A DNA stretch of 64,000 bases from Nocardia australiensis. Lineage in GTDB: Bacteria > Actinomycetota > Actinomycetes > Mycobacteriales > Mycobacteriaceae. Below, in pieces: positions 34,997-43,949 of the stretch. The DNA is taken from contig NZ_JAJFZM010000004.1 in assembly GCF_020733705.1 (NCBI RefSeq), forward strand, positions 124,001 to 188,000, read 5' to 3'. A program made the position numbers and the translations under genes. Under the pieces are notes generated by a model. It was not told the DNA's origin, searched no databases, and saw only the letters and a program-made list of their open reading frames with translations. Each line of letters starts with the position of its first letter. The first letter of the stretch is position 1.

Positions 34997-37177
34997 ATGA
35001 CAGAGCGGATTCAGGTCGGCGGGCTTCAGGTGGCCAGCGTTCTCCACGCGTTCATCGAGAACGAGGCGCTTCCCGGTACCGGCGTAGATTCCGCCGCGTT
35101 CTGGGCCGGCGCCGAGCAGGTCATCAACGACCTCGCCCCACGCAACCGCGTCCTGCTGGCCGAACGCGATGAGATCCAGGGCAAAATCGACGCCTGGCAC
35201 GCCGAGAACCCGGGCGTGAACTACGACAAGGCCGCATACAAGTCCTTCCTGGGCGAAATCGGTTACCTGCGTTCGGAACCGGCGGACTTCAAGATCGCCA
35301 CCGAGAACGTCGACACCGAGATCACCACCACCGCCGGGCCGCAGCTCGTGGTGCCGGTGATGAACGCGCGCTTCGCCATCAACGCCGCCAACGCGCGCTG
35401 GGGCTCGCTGTATGACGCGCTCTACGGCACCGACGCCATCTCCGAGGCTGACGGCGCCGAGAAGGGCACCGGCTACAACCCGGTCCGCGGTGGACGCGTG
35501 ATCGAGTTTGCCCGCGCGTTCCTCGACACCGCCGCCCCGCTGGCTAACGGTTCGCACCGCAGCTCGACGCACTACGCCATCGACAACGGCAAGCTCGCGG
35601 TCACGCTCGCCAACGACGAGGTCACCACGCTCGCCGCCGACGGCGCCGAACTTGTCGGCTACCTGGGTGACCCGGCCTCGCCGACCTCGGTGTTGCTGAA
35701 GCACAACGGCCTACACGCCGAAATCCAGATCGACAGCTTCTCGCCGATCGGCAAGACCGACCCGGCGGGCGTCAAGGACGTCGTGCTCGAATCCGCGATC
35801 ACCACGATCATGGACTTCGAGGATTCGGTCGCCGCGGTCGACGCGGAGGACAAGGTGCTCTGCTACCAAAACTGGCTCGGCCTGATGAAGGGCGATCTGG
35901 CGGAGAAGGTCACCAAGGGGGAGAAGACCTTCACCCGCACCATGAACCCGGACCGGGTCTACACCGCGATCGGCGGCGGCGAGCTTGTGCTGCACGGCCG
36001 TTCGCTGCTGTTCGTGCGCAATGTCGGTCACCTGATGACCAGCGACGCGATCATCGACAAGGACGGCTACGAGGTGCCAGAGGGCATCATGGACGGCCTG
36101 ATCACCTCGCTGATCGCCGGCCACTCGCTGCGCGGCGACACCGAACTGAAGAACAGCCGCACCGGCTCGGTCTACATCGTGAAGCCGAAGATGCACGGCC
36201 CCGATGAGGTCGCGTTCACCAACGAGCTGTTCGAGCGCGTCGAGGGCGTGCTCGGCCTGCCGCGTAACACCCTCAAGGTCGGCATCATGGACGAGGAGCG
36301 CCGCACCACGGTGAACCTGAAGGCATGTATCCAGGCCGCCGCCGAGCGAGTGGTGTTCATCAACACCGGCTTCCTCGACCGCACCGGCGACGAGATCCAT
36401 ACCTCCATGGAGGCCGGGCCGATGGTCCGCAAGGCCGAAATGAAGGCGCAGCAATGGATCAAGTCCTACGAGGACTGGAACGTCGACACCGGCCTGGCCA
36501 CCGGCCTGCCCGGTAAGGCGCAGATCGGCAAGGGCATGTGGGCCATGCCGGATCTGATGCACGACATGCTCGAGCAGAAGATCGGCCACCCGCGCTCGGG
36601 CGCCAACACCGCGTGGGTGCCCTCGCCCACCGCCGCCACCCTGCACGCGACCCATTACCACGATGTCGACGTGTTCGAGCGACAGCGGGAGATCGCCGCG
36701 GGCGGGCGTCGCGCCACCATCGACCAGATCCTGGAGATCCCGCTCGCCGCCGACCCGAACTGGTCGGCGCAGGACAAGCAGCAGGAGCTGGACAACAACT
36801 CCCAGAGCATCCTCGGCTATGTGGTGCGCTGGATCGACCAGGGTGTCGGCTGCTCCAAAGTGCCCGACATCAAGGACGTCGGCCTCATGGAAGACCGTGC
36901 GACCCTGCGCATTTCGAGCCAGCTGGTGGCGAACTGGCTGCGCCACGGCGTCGTCACCGCCGATGAGGTGGTGGCCAGTCTGGAGCGGATGGCTCCCGTG
37001 GTCGACAAGCAGAACGCGGGCGACGCGAGCTACCGGCCGCTGGCGCCGGACTTCGCCGGCAGCGTCGCCTTCCAGGCCGCCAAGGAACTGGTCCTCGAAG
37101 GAACCAAGCAGCCCAACGGATACACCGAGCCGATTCTGCACCGTCGCCGTCGCGAGGCCAAGGCCACGTGCAAGTGA
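34997..37177 (+). CDS. glcB: Malate synthase G, with replaced C-terminal tail
   Basis: A 726-residue enzyme that condenses glyoxylate with acetyl-CoA to malate in the glyoxylate shunt. It is full length from MTERIQVGGLQVASVLHAFI to GYTEPILHRRRREAKATCK. Seen core segments are TIMDFEDSVAAVDAEDK, MNPDRVYTAIGGGE and RSGANTAWVPSPTAATLHAT. The last residues ATCK differ from those in the 3' copy at 43534-43593, which ends ALNCR and is probably the original end. Monocistronic, with a strong terminator behind it. Confidence 0.97.
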   Translation: MTERIQVGGLQVASVLHAFIENEALPGTGVDSAAFWAGAEQVINDLAPRNRVLLAERDEIQGKIDAWHAENPGVNYDKAAYKSFLGEIGYLRSEPADFKIATENVDTEITTTAGPQLVVPVMNARFAINAANARWGSLYDALYGTDAISEADGAEKGTGYNPVRGGRVIEFARAFLDTAAPLANGSHRSSTHYAIDNGKLAVTLANDEVTTLAADGAELVGYLGDPASPTSVLLKHNGLHAEIQIDSFSPIGKTDPAGVKDVVLESAITTIMDFEDSVAAVDAEDKVLCYQNWLGLMKGDLAEKVTKGEKTFTRTMNPDRVYTAIGGGELVLHGRSLLFVRNVGHLMTSDAIIDKDGYEVPEGIMDGLITSLIAGHSLRGDTELKNSRTGSVYIVKPKMHGPDEVAFTNELFERVEGVLGLPRNTLKVGIMDEERRTTVNLKACIQAAAERVVFINTGFLDRTGDEIHTSMEAGPMVRKAEMKAQQWIKSYEDWNVDTGLATGLPGKAQIGKGMWAMPDLMHDMLEQKIGHPRSGANTAWVPSPTAATLHATHYHDVDVFERQREIAAGGRRATIDQILEIPLAADPNWSAQDKQQELDNNSQSILGYVVRWIDQGVGCSKVPDIKDVGLMEDRATLRISSQLVANWLRHGVVTADEVVASLERMAPVVDKQNAGDASYRPLAPDFAGSVAFQAAKELVLEGTKQPNGYTEPILHRRRREAKATCK

Positions 37178-37225
37178 GTGATGTTCAGTGATTGAAAAGT
37201 AGCTTCTGACAGCTCTTTTCGAAAT

Positions 37226-37261
37226 GAGGCCCCTCACCTGGAACACCAGGTGAGGGGCCTC
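37226..37261 (+). terminator. Strong hairpin terminator after glcB
   Basis: Perfect 16-bp stem (37226-37241 with 37246-37261) and loop AACA; arms GAGGCCCCTCACCTGG and complement. It lies inside the island, so the element brought its own terminator. Confidence 0.85.
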
Positions 37262-37301
37262 TGTAATCACTGGAGATCAGCTTGGATACCGGCCCGTCAC
37301 G

Positions 37302-37327
37302 CTCAAAACGGTCACAAAAACGGTCAC
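37302..37327 (+). repeat. Left copy of a direct repeat near the island ends
   Basis: 26 bp starting CTCAAAACGGTCACA. The same sequence with two changes occurs at 43452-43476 in the same orientation, 57 bp inside the right island boundary. It contains two tandem CGGTCAC units. Position on both sides suits arm-type binding sites of a lost tyrosine recombinase. Confidence 0.5.
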
Positions 37328-37841
37328 ACGCGGGAAGGTAGTCGGTGTCAGAAAGCGATGCTCTACCAGCGCCGATGGCTGCTGCCATCCTTGATGAGTA
37401 CGCGAAAGTGTGAGATTTTGGTGGGCGGCCGATGGTGCGTCGCTCAGATACAGTGGATCGGCCACTGCGTCAGCGGTCCACCACCGGAATGAGGTCCGAG
37501 CGTCAACCGCTTCCGCGACCGGCACGGCCGCGCAACTCACCGATTATGTGCTTCCGGCGTGTCGTCGCGCCGACGCGCCGACTAATTTTCGTGGCAGCTA
37601 ATCTCTGGCAATCGACAAAGGTCGGGGGTGCTGCCTGGTTTCGGGGCACTCTGGAGCGGCCTTGGCGGGCGGCGCGCAAAGACCGCAGCGCGCGGGTGAG
37701 GACCCGCTCGCGTGACATGTCTCGGTGGGGTTCAAGACGGGAGGGGGTATCCACCAATACCCAACCACGTCAAGATCGAAAACTGCCGGTCATCGGCATA
37801 TAACGCGGCGAAGTCAGTGGCAGGCTCGATGCGCTGGGTGG

Positions 37842-37870
37842 GGTCGGGGGTTCGAGTCCCCTTAGCTCCA
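37842..37870 (+). repeat. tRNA 3'-end remnant (Ala-like)
   Basis: The stretch has a T-arm (GGGGG, TTCGAGT, CCCCT) followed by TAGCTCCA, which is the end of an actinobacterial tRNA-Ala-type sequence. The 5' half of a tRNA is not found in the preceding 80 bases. Such 3' fragments are left by integrative elements that use tRNA genes as attachment sites. The remaining part of the 37178-37978 gap holds only the terminator and repeat listed. Confidence 0.6.
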
Positions 37871-37978
37871 CAGTGCATGAAGCGATGCCTGACCTCCGGA
37901 GGAACCACCAGGCAAGGGCATCCGTCACGGCCTCGAGGCCGCCCGGGGAGATCCAAGGCCGGCCGCCCTGGCACGTGC

Positions 37979-39337
37979 TTACGTGTGGAATTCGAGTACG
38001 CCCTTCCCCCTCACCTGGGTCAGTACGGCGATCCAATCCGGCCCGGCTCCGATCAGGTCCCCATCGTAGCGACGCAGCTCGTGACCGGTTACACGGTCGT
38101 AGACAGTGACTCGCGAGTCGTTGGTATCTGTCCTCCTGCCACCCACCACGATTCGGTCGCCGACGAGGTGAGCCTCCCCCGGACGCAGGTCGGATAGGGG
38201 CACCGACTTCTGTCGTTCGCCGCTTTTGGTGTCCAACAAGGCGAGACCGCCCCCGTCGACCTGCTCGGCGACGAGCAGGGAACGGTCATCGACGTCGTAT
38301 GCCGTGCCGCGGGTGTCGGACTCCCAGACCGGTGTTCCGGCTACGAGATCGAACAGCTGCGTCGCGCCGGCAGCGTTGGCGGTGGCGATGCGTGATCCGG
38401 TGTCGTTGTCCCCTGCGAGCGAGTAGCGCATGAGACGTTCGCGACAGTCGCCGTTCGTGCGGCCGTTGTGCACGACAGCCGTGTAGCGGACAGCGCCGGA
38501 GTGGCCGTCGTATGCCTGTAATGCCACAGGGCATTCGCCCTGTACATCGGCGTCCGCGATTGCCGTGGGTCGTGAGTGCCCGCCATCGATATCGTGGTCC
38601 GGGACGATCAGCAGATCGCCGACGCTGAACGCTGTCCACCCGCGGTTCTCGGCGTGTATAGGGAGTGCCGTGCCGGTGCTCGTTTCGAACAGTGACCACA
38701 TACTCTCCGAGGACGATGACAACGGTGTCAGAAAGGCGAGATACGCGGGTTCACGCTGGGCCGGTCCGAATCGAAAGTCGCCCAACTCGTCGTCGATACC
38801 TCCGGACACCGGTGCGGCCCAGGTCGAACTGCCGTCGCGGATATCGTGGCGCATCGTCGAATACGCCCCGTCCTGGTAGTTCGCAAGGTAAATTGCCGTG
38901 TCGAAGACATGCACCGCCGTTGCGCTGCCCTGCCAGGCCATTCGGCCAGTCTTGACATCGACGACCTCGAATTCGACCTTGCGCGGACTGCTCAGCCGTC
39001 CGGGGTAATAGACGAAGACAGCGAGCGAACCGCTGACCCTCATTCTGGGGCTGTACGAAGACGTGCCTCGATTGCTCCGATGCCACAGCGCTCGACCTGA
39101 TGCCCGGTCGAGCGCAACCACTGCGCCCGGTCGTTCTGTCAGCACCACGTCGCCGACCACGAATATCCCCGTCTCCAGCCCGAGCGAATCTCCAGATTCC
39201 CAGGTGGGAGGGACCTTTGGTGCCTCGGCGGGGGCCGACACCGTCGGACCCGTGACCCGTGGCGAAGCAGGCTCACCACCGCATGCCGCTGTGGCGAGCA
39301 GTACCGCAATAGTCCCGATGAGTACCGTCGTGCGCAA
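37979..39337 (-). CDS. PQQ-like beta-propeller lipoprotein
   Basis: A 452-residue secreted lipoprotein. The signal peptide MRTTVLIGTIAVLLATAAC places the lipidated cysteine at residue 19. The rest has repeated beta-propeller blades with VVALDRASGRALWHR-like units (GIFVVGDVVL, LFDLVAGTPVWES, VTVYDRVTGHELRRY), as in PQQ-like/WD-type lipoproteins. I chose TTG 39337 because GGGGGGAG lies five bases upstream and it places the signal peptide correctly; ATG 39385 would add 16 polar residues in front. Function unknown; cargo of the island. Confidence 0.75.
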   Translation of the reverse strand: MRTTVLIGTIAVLLATAACGGEPASPRVTGPTVSAPAEAPKVPPTWESGDSLGLETGIFVVGDVVLTERPGAVVALDRASGRALWHRSNRGTSSYSPRMRVSGSLAVFVYYPGRLSSPRKVEFEVVDVKTGRMAWQGSATAVHVFDTAIYLANYQDGAYSTMRHDIRDGSSTWAAPVSGGIDDELGDFRFGPAQREPAYLAFLTPLSSSSESMWSLFETSTGTALPIHAENRGWTAFSVGDLLIVPDHDIDGGHSRPTAIADADVQGECPVALQAYDGHSGAVRYTAVVHNGRTNGDCRERLMRYSLAGDNDTGSRIATANAAGATQLFDLVAGTPVWESDTRGTAYDVDDRSLLVAEQVDGGGLALLDTKSGERQKSVPLSDLRPGEAHLVGDRIVVGGRRTDTNDSRVTVYDRVTGHELRRYDGDLIGAGPDWIAVLTQVRGKGVLEFHT

Positions 39338-39536
39338 TTCCACTCCCCCCAATGTGGTTCGTCCATTGTCGACAGGCCGTTGCACGCCGTCAATCCCACA
39401 ATATCGACGTCATCGCCGGGCCATCGCCATCACCGCTCACCACCGAAGGCGACTCGTCGGGTACCTACGGGCTTGATCCGTATTTCAGAACCTCCACTGT
39501 CGGAGAGTTCGGGTTGTGAAGGGAGTGTCGGACTAT

Positions 39537-41143
39537 CGGCTCTGTCCCACTTTCGGTGGTGATGCCAGCGCGCTGAGGTAACGATGTCTTGGTGTGTGAG
39601 GTGAATCTGCCTGCCGCCATGGCATTTTCGGGATTGCTGCCGCTAGTGGTAGAGGAAGTGGTCGATGAGGGTGAGCGGGTCTCGGTGCGCGCGCGGACGC
39701 CTGGCGGCCCGGCCGTATGCCCGGGTTGTGGCGCCGAGTCTGCGCGGGTGCACGGTTACCACTTGCGGACGGTGACGGACGTGCCGCTCGATGGTCGACC
39801 GGTGGTCGTGCGGGTGCGGGTTCGTCGGTTGGTGTGCCCAACGGTGCACTGTCGCAGCACGTTTCGTGAGCAGGTGCCTGGTGTGCTGGAGCGGTATCAG
39901 CGGTTGACCGGCCAGGTCAGGTCGGTGGTGCGGGAGCTGGCCGGGCGGGCCGGCATCCGGCTGCTGGCGGCACTTGCGGTGAGGCTGTCGCGGCAGACCG
40001 CGATCCGGGCTCTGCTGCGCATCCCGCTGCCGGTGCGACCGATTCCGGCCGCAATCGGGGTCGACGACTTCGCGCTGCGCCGCCGGCACACGTATTCGAC
40101 GATCGTGATCGATGCCGACACCCATGCCCGCATCGACGTGCTGCCCGACCGCAAGGCCGACACCCTCGCCGAGTGGCTGCGGGGACATCCTTGCGTCGGC
40201 ATCGTCACCCGCGACGGGTCCACCACCTACGCCGAGGCCGTGCGGCGGGCGCTGCCCGCGGCGATCCAAGACTCGGACAGGTGGCATCTGTGGCACCGCC
40301 TGGCCCAGACGGCCGAGAAGGCGGTCGCCGCGCACTCCAGTTGCTGGGCTGCCGCCGCGCCGAAACGGCAGTCACTGGTCCGGGAGCAGAGCACTCTGGA
40401 ACGCTGGCACGCGATCCACGATCTCCTCGATCAGGGGGTCGGATTACTGGATTGCTCACGGCGGCTGGGGCTTTCGCTGAACACTGTGAAGCGTTACGCA
40501 CGGGTGCGCGAACCGCAGCGACTGCGCCGCCCGCCCCAGTACCGGGCGTGTCTGGTCGACGCCTACCGCGATCACCTGCGTGCCCGCCGAGCCGCTGAGC
40601 CCGGCGTCCCGGTGTTGCGGTTGTTCGCCGAGATCACCGAGCTCGGCTACACCGGGGGCCTGAACCTGCTCTACAAATACGTCAACCAGGGCCGACTCGA
40701 CGGGGACCAGATCACGCCCTCACCGCGGCGGGTGACCCGCTGGCTCTTGACGCGCCCGGCGAATCTGCCCGACGCCCGGCGTGCTCACCTGGACGAACTG
40801 CTGGCCGCTTGCCCGGAGATGACCGCGCTGGCCGAGGTGGTGCGCGAGTTCGCGCAGCTGATGACCGACCGGCGCGGCGCCGACATCGACGCATGGATCA
40901 AGCAGGTCCGCGAGGCCGGGCTCGTCGAGCTCGAACCGTTCCTGACCGGGCTCGACCAGGACCACGACGCCGTGGTCGCCGGGCTGACCCCGCCCCACAG
41001 CAACGGCCCGACCGAGGGCGTGAACACCAAGACGAAGCTGATCAAACGCCAAATGTACGGTCGCGCGGGCTTTCCGCTACTCCGCCACCGAATCCTGCTG
41101 GGGTGATCCCGGACCCGCTACCACCGAAAGTGGGACAGAGCCG
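39537..41143 (+). mobile_element. ISL3-family insertion sequence, apparently intact
   Basis: Inverted repeats of 24 bp (39537-39560 and 41120-41143) flank one transposase gene. The outer part reads CGGCTCTGTCCCACTTTCGG. I find no target-site duplication: 39529-39536 and 41144-41151 differ. Size 1.6 kb fits the family. Confidence 0.85.
39589..41106 (+). CDS. ISL3-family transposase
   Basis: A 505-residue transposase. It has the N-terminal zinc finger pair CPGCGAESARVHGYH and CPTVHCRSTFRE, a helix-turn-helix, the DDE catalytic core with the first Asp in IGVDDFALRRRHTY, the next in IVTRDGSTTYAEA and the final Glu in SNGPTEGVNTKTK. The likely start is TTG 39589 or GTG 39592. The gene fills the element and looks functional. 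Confidence 0.9.
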   Translation: MVCEVNLPAAMAFSGLLPLVVEEVVDEGERVSVRARTPGGPAVCPGCGAESARVHGYHLRTVTDVPLDGRPVVVRVRVRRLVCPTVHCRSTFREQVPGVLERYQRLTGQVRSVVRELAGRAGIRLLAALAVRLSRQTAIRALLRIPLPVRPIPAAIGVDDFALRRRHTYSTIVIDADTHARIDVLPDRKADTLAEWLRGHPCVGIVTRDGSTTYAEAVRRALPAAIQDSDRWHLWHRLAQTAEKAVAAHSSCWAAAAPKRQSLVREQSTLERWHAIHDLLDQGVGLLDCSRRLGLSLNTVKRYARVREPQRLRRPPQYRACLVDAYRDHLRARRAAEPGVPVLRLFAEITELGYTGGLNLLYKYVNQGRLDGDQITPSPRRVTRWLLTRPANLPDARRAHLDELLAACPEMTALAEVVREFAQLMTDRRGADIDAWIKQVREAGLVELEPFLTGLDQDHDAVVAGLTPPHSNGPTEGVNTKTKLIKRQMYGRAGFPLLRHRILLG

Positions 41144-41441
41144 TTATCTTGACAGACCCACACATGACTCCGCGAAGAGGGTCTGTCCAAGATCTCGGGC
41201 CGTTGCAGTGCGCTCTTCTGCCGACGGGATCAGCGGGGCGGGGCGTTGTCGTGCGACGGCGTCGGCCTGTCTCGCATCGTTGCTGTCGGCGAATGGCTGG
41301 CCATTACTGAAGATCGCGAACTGGGTGAAGATGCTGTCGACGGGAGCTGCGTGCCGATGCCGACAGGGTCGGGACTCGGGTCCGATGATAATGGCGTCGG
41401 TATCAGGGTGTGCTGTTAGATCCTTGTGGAGGTGCTCGGCG
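41107..41441. other. Intergenic DNA with a short inverted repeat
   Basis: Right of the ISL3 element. TTGACAGACCC (41149-41159) and GGGTCTGTCCAA (41179-41190) form an imperfect inverted repeat; otherwise no gene or element recognised. Confidence 0.4.
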
Positions 41442-41885
41442 ATGAAATCACCAGCCGATGTAGATCATTGGCTGTCCGAAATGATCGCGGTCCTCGATTC
41501 TCGGTTCACCGTCTATGTCGAACCCATGACTCTGCCGGCGGCTTCGGCCGAGTTGCTGGCATGGCTCGACGACCGCCGTCAGTTCATCAGCGCACAGTAC
41601 AACGACTGGCGATCAATGCTCGACGATTTCCGCGGCGCCTACACAGCTGCAGGGCCCAAACTGCGGCGTGCCGTAGAGCATTGCTATTGCGCGGTCGAGT
41701 CCCAGTTCGCGACGCTGTTCACGACCTCGATCGATGCCGACGGCAAGACGCTGGAGTCGATCGATGAGCAAACGCGGATGACGACGCGCTTAGCCGCAGC
41801 GGCGCTGAATCGCCCCGGGTTTGATGCCAATGCCATTAACTTACGCGCTGGTGTAGCCGGATCTCCGGCGGCTGGTTGTGGTTGA
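41442..41885 (+). pseudogene. Unknown protein gene cut at its 3' end by the IS4-type element
   Basis: A clean start (ATG 41442 after GTGGAGG) leads into a helical protein, MKSPADVDHWLSEMIAVLD, with PMTLPAASAELLAWLDDRRQ and RRAVEHCYCAVESQFATL. After about 125 residues the frame enters the terminal repeat of the next element (41806-41845), and the last twenty codons are IS sequence. So the original C terminus is lost. I recognise no family. Confidence 0.55.
41806..41845. repeat. Left inverted repeat of the IS4-family element (composite, 40 bp)
   Basis: The inner 16 bp (41830-41845) match 43339-43354 perfectly as an inverted repeat. The match continues outward to 41806 and 43377 with a few changes, through CGCCCCGGG. 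Confidence 0.6.
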
Positions 41886-43243
41886 TGTTCTTGTGCGCCA
41901 GTGTTTTTCGTTTGAACTTGTGGCGCCCGGCGCGTTTGAGGACCCGGGGATAGCTGCGCTGGCGCCGTGGCGGGTTGGGGCGTTCGAGGATCTCCGCGAC
42001 GGCGGCGGTGAGGTCGGTGGCGAGCCGGTCAGGGGGAAAAACCCGCTTGCCCGGTGACGTGTCGCCGGACAACGCGGAGAGAGCGGATGAACGACAGCCG
42101 TAACGGATCGTTTCCGCCGAGGTCGGCCGCGTGATACATGAGTTCGCGGATGGCGTAGTGGGTGGTCAGAAGCCCCCAGATCTCCTGGCGCACCATCGCG
42201 GGGCTCTGCGAGCGCAGCAGCCGGTAGCTGCCGCGCTGGCGGGTTTCGATCTCGGCGAGGCTGGTCTCGAACTCCCACCGGCGGTGGTAGGCAGCGGCCA
42301 GCTCGGCTGCGGTTACCTCTGCAGGATCGAGCAGAGTGGTGATTAGCCGGATCGGCCCGGGTGAGTCGCTGTCGCGGTTGGCGACTTCGTATTCGACCAC
42401 CCGGACGGTGACGCCCTCGGGGACGGTGTCCAGGCCGCGGGCTCGGTGGCGGCGGATCCGCTGTCGTTCGACATCGGTCATCAACCTCGACAGATACGAG
42501 CCATCTGGAAGTTCCTGTACGACATGCAGTTTCAGTCCGGACTGCACCCGCCACAACAGATCTGCACCGGTGGCTGCGGCCTCGCGCCAGAACTCGTGGC
42601 TGTAGAACCCGCGATCGGCGATGACCAGCATTCCCGGGGTGAACGCGGCCAGCAGCGGGCGTGTGATCTCCCGTTCGTCGGTGGTGACCGCGCCGATCTC
42701 GGCGTCGATGATCGCGTGGGTGGCGCATTCGGCCAGCCCGACGACCTTCACCTTCGGATACGGGTCCTCCAGGCTCTGATGGGTCTTCCCGCGCCCGAAC
42801 ACCTCCTCGTTGCCGGGGGTGTCGGGGATATCCATCTGGACGCCGTCCACAGCCATCACCCGCCGCCCGGCAAGCCGGCTGCCCGGGGTTCCCGCGCCGG
42901 CCAGCGGGACCGCGACCCGCCGATACAACTCTCGTACCGGTTCCTCACCGAGGCGGGCCCGGGCCTTGCACAACGCCGGGGAGGTCGGCACCTGCCAGTC
43001 CTCGCTCCACGACCGCAGAAACCGCAGCCCGTCGACGAGCTTGCGCATCACTTCCTCGTAGGCGTCGTCGAAGAACAACGTCATCGCCAACACGAAATAC
43101 ACCACCACCCGCGCCGGCAACAGCCGCCGCCGCTTCTCACACCGACCGGTCTGCACCAGCACCTCGTCGACCAGATCCGGGTGCATTACCCGAGTCAGCA
43201 CACCCAGCCCGATCCGGTCGGTCAACCGGCCCGCCTCCACCAC
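41836..43243 (-). pseudogene. IS4-family transposase, frameshifted
   Basis: The first 400 residues read from GTG/ATG 43243 (MVEAGRLTDRIGLGVLTRVM) with an IS4 N-terminal domain and DDE core (VMAVDGVQMDIPDT, VIADRGFYSHEF, YHRRWEFETSLAEIETRQRG). The frame stops at 42029. The C-terminal end continues in another frame (FPPDRLATDLTAAVAEILERP region, 42045 to 41836). The break is in a TTTTTCCCCC run near 42037-42046, where one base too many fits. A mutation or a sequencing error would explain it. Confidence 0.75.
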
Positions 43244-43338
43244 GAACCAGCACCCTACCCCGAAACCATCTGCTACACAGCAACTCTCACGCCACGGCCC
43301 GTCGGCCCGCCTTCACGACCGCCGACCTGCACAAACGC

Positions 43339-43377
43339 CGTAAGTTAATGGCATTGCATCGAACCCGGGGCGATTCA
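43339..43377. repeat. Right inverted repeat of the IS4-family element
   Basis: Mirror of 41806-41845. Begins CGTAAGTTAATGGCAT and ends in the CCCGGGGCGATTCA stretch. Confidence 0.6.
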
Positions 43378-43451
43378 CTACGTCCCAGAGGCTCGCCACG
43401 TTGTTGATCTTGCCGATGCCCGGTGATATGCAGGCGGTTGGTGTTGACTCT

Positions 43452-43476
43452 CTCAAAACGGCCACAAAACGGTCAC
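43452..43476 (+). repeat. Right copy of the island direct repeat
   Basis: CTCAAAACGGCCACAAAACG and the following GTCAC; see the left copy at 37302-37327. Between 43378 and 43533 I see no gene. Confidence 0.5.
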
Positions 43477-43533
43477 TGGAGGATTTGAGTTAAGTTAAGA
43501 CGCAGGTCAGGCGAGGAAAAAGAGTCATGAGGC

Positions 43534-43593
43534 TACACCGAGCCGATTCTGCACCGTCGCCGCCGCGAGGCCAAGGCGCTGAACTGCCGGTAA
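43534..43593 (+). pseudogene. Detached original 3' end of glcB
   Basis: Encodes YTEPILHRRRREAKALNCR and stop in one frame. The first 44 bp match the end of glcB with one mismatch. No start codon or upstream gene body is present. It marks the right boundary of the island. Confidence 0.75.
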
Positions 43594-43612
43594 AGAGTCA
43601 TCAGTTCGACAA

Positions 43613-43651
43613 CGAATCCCCCTGGTTTCCCTACGCGGCCAGGGGGATTCG
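43613..43651 (+). terminator. Hairpin terminator of the ancestral glcB gene
   Basis: CGAATCCCCCTGG (43613-43625) pairs with CCAGGGGGATTCG (43639-43651). It lies 20 bp after the detached glcB stop, where a glcB terminator would be expected. Confidence 0.75.
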
Positions 43652-43748
43652 TGCGTCGGCGGTCAGTGTCCCCGAGACCGGCGGCGGCTGCCCCGATGTC
43701 GATCCGTTACCCTTGGCTGCCCGAAAAAGCCTGATGTGAGGAAGTTTT

Positions 43749-43850
43749 ATGGGAAGCGTTGTTCTCGATATAGTTGCCCTGCTCGCCAACCGTGCGGCGT
43801 CGTTCTGGAACTGGGCGGTTACGGGCTCGGCCGGTTTCCCGCCGCTGTGA
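43749..43850 (+). CDS. Possible 33-residue hydrophobic peptide
   Basis: ATG 43749 has AGGAAG eight bases upstream. The product MGSVVLDIVALLANRAASFW, then NWAVTGSAGFPPL, is amphipathic with two tryptophans. Small hydrophobic peptides are common in the envelope of this group, but nothing confirms this one. Confidence 0.3.
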   Translation: MGSVVLDIVALLANRAASFWNWAVTGSAGFPPL

Positions 43851-43949
43851 TCACCCACCCCTGTCTCCGGCGGCTGTATCGCGGCCGGGGCGGGGGTTTC
43901 GGCTATCGGGTACTCCACACGTCGTCGCCGCAGCCCGTATCTTGGTTCG

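Larger units (their letters stand above)
37121..43577. mobile_element. Genomic island inserted at the 3' end of glcB
   Basis: The 44 bp 37121-37164 at the end of glcB recur, same orientation, at 43534-43577 with one mismatch (T37150 versus C43563). The right copy continues into a stop and a terminator, as a gene end should. This is the signature of site-specific insertion into the 3' end of a gene with the reading frame restored by the element. No integrase is left inside; two IS elements, a lipoprotein gene and a tRNA remnant are. Confidence 0.75.

Noticed and set aside
35711..37270. 519-residue minus-strand frame opposite glcB
   Set aside because: Long only because glcB is strongly GC3-biased; composition is dominated by His, Val and Arg and has no domain.
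37842..37870. Complete tRNA gene
   Set aside because: Only the T-arm and 3' acceptor strand are present; no D-arm, anticodon arm or matching 5' acceptor strand in the preceding 80 bases.
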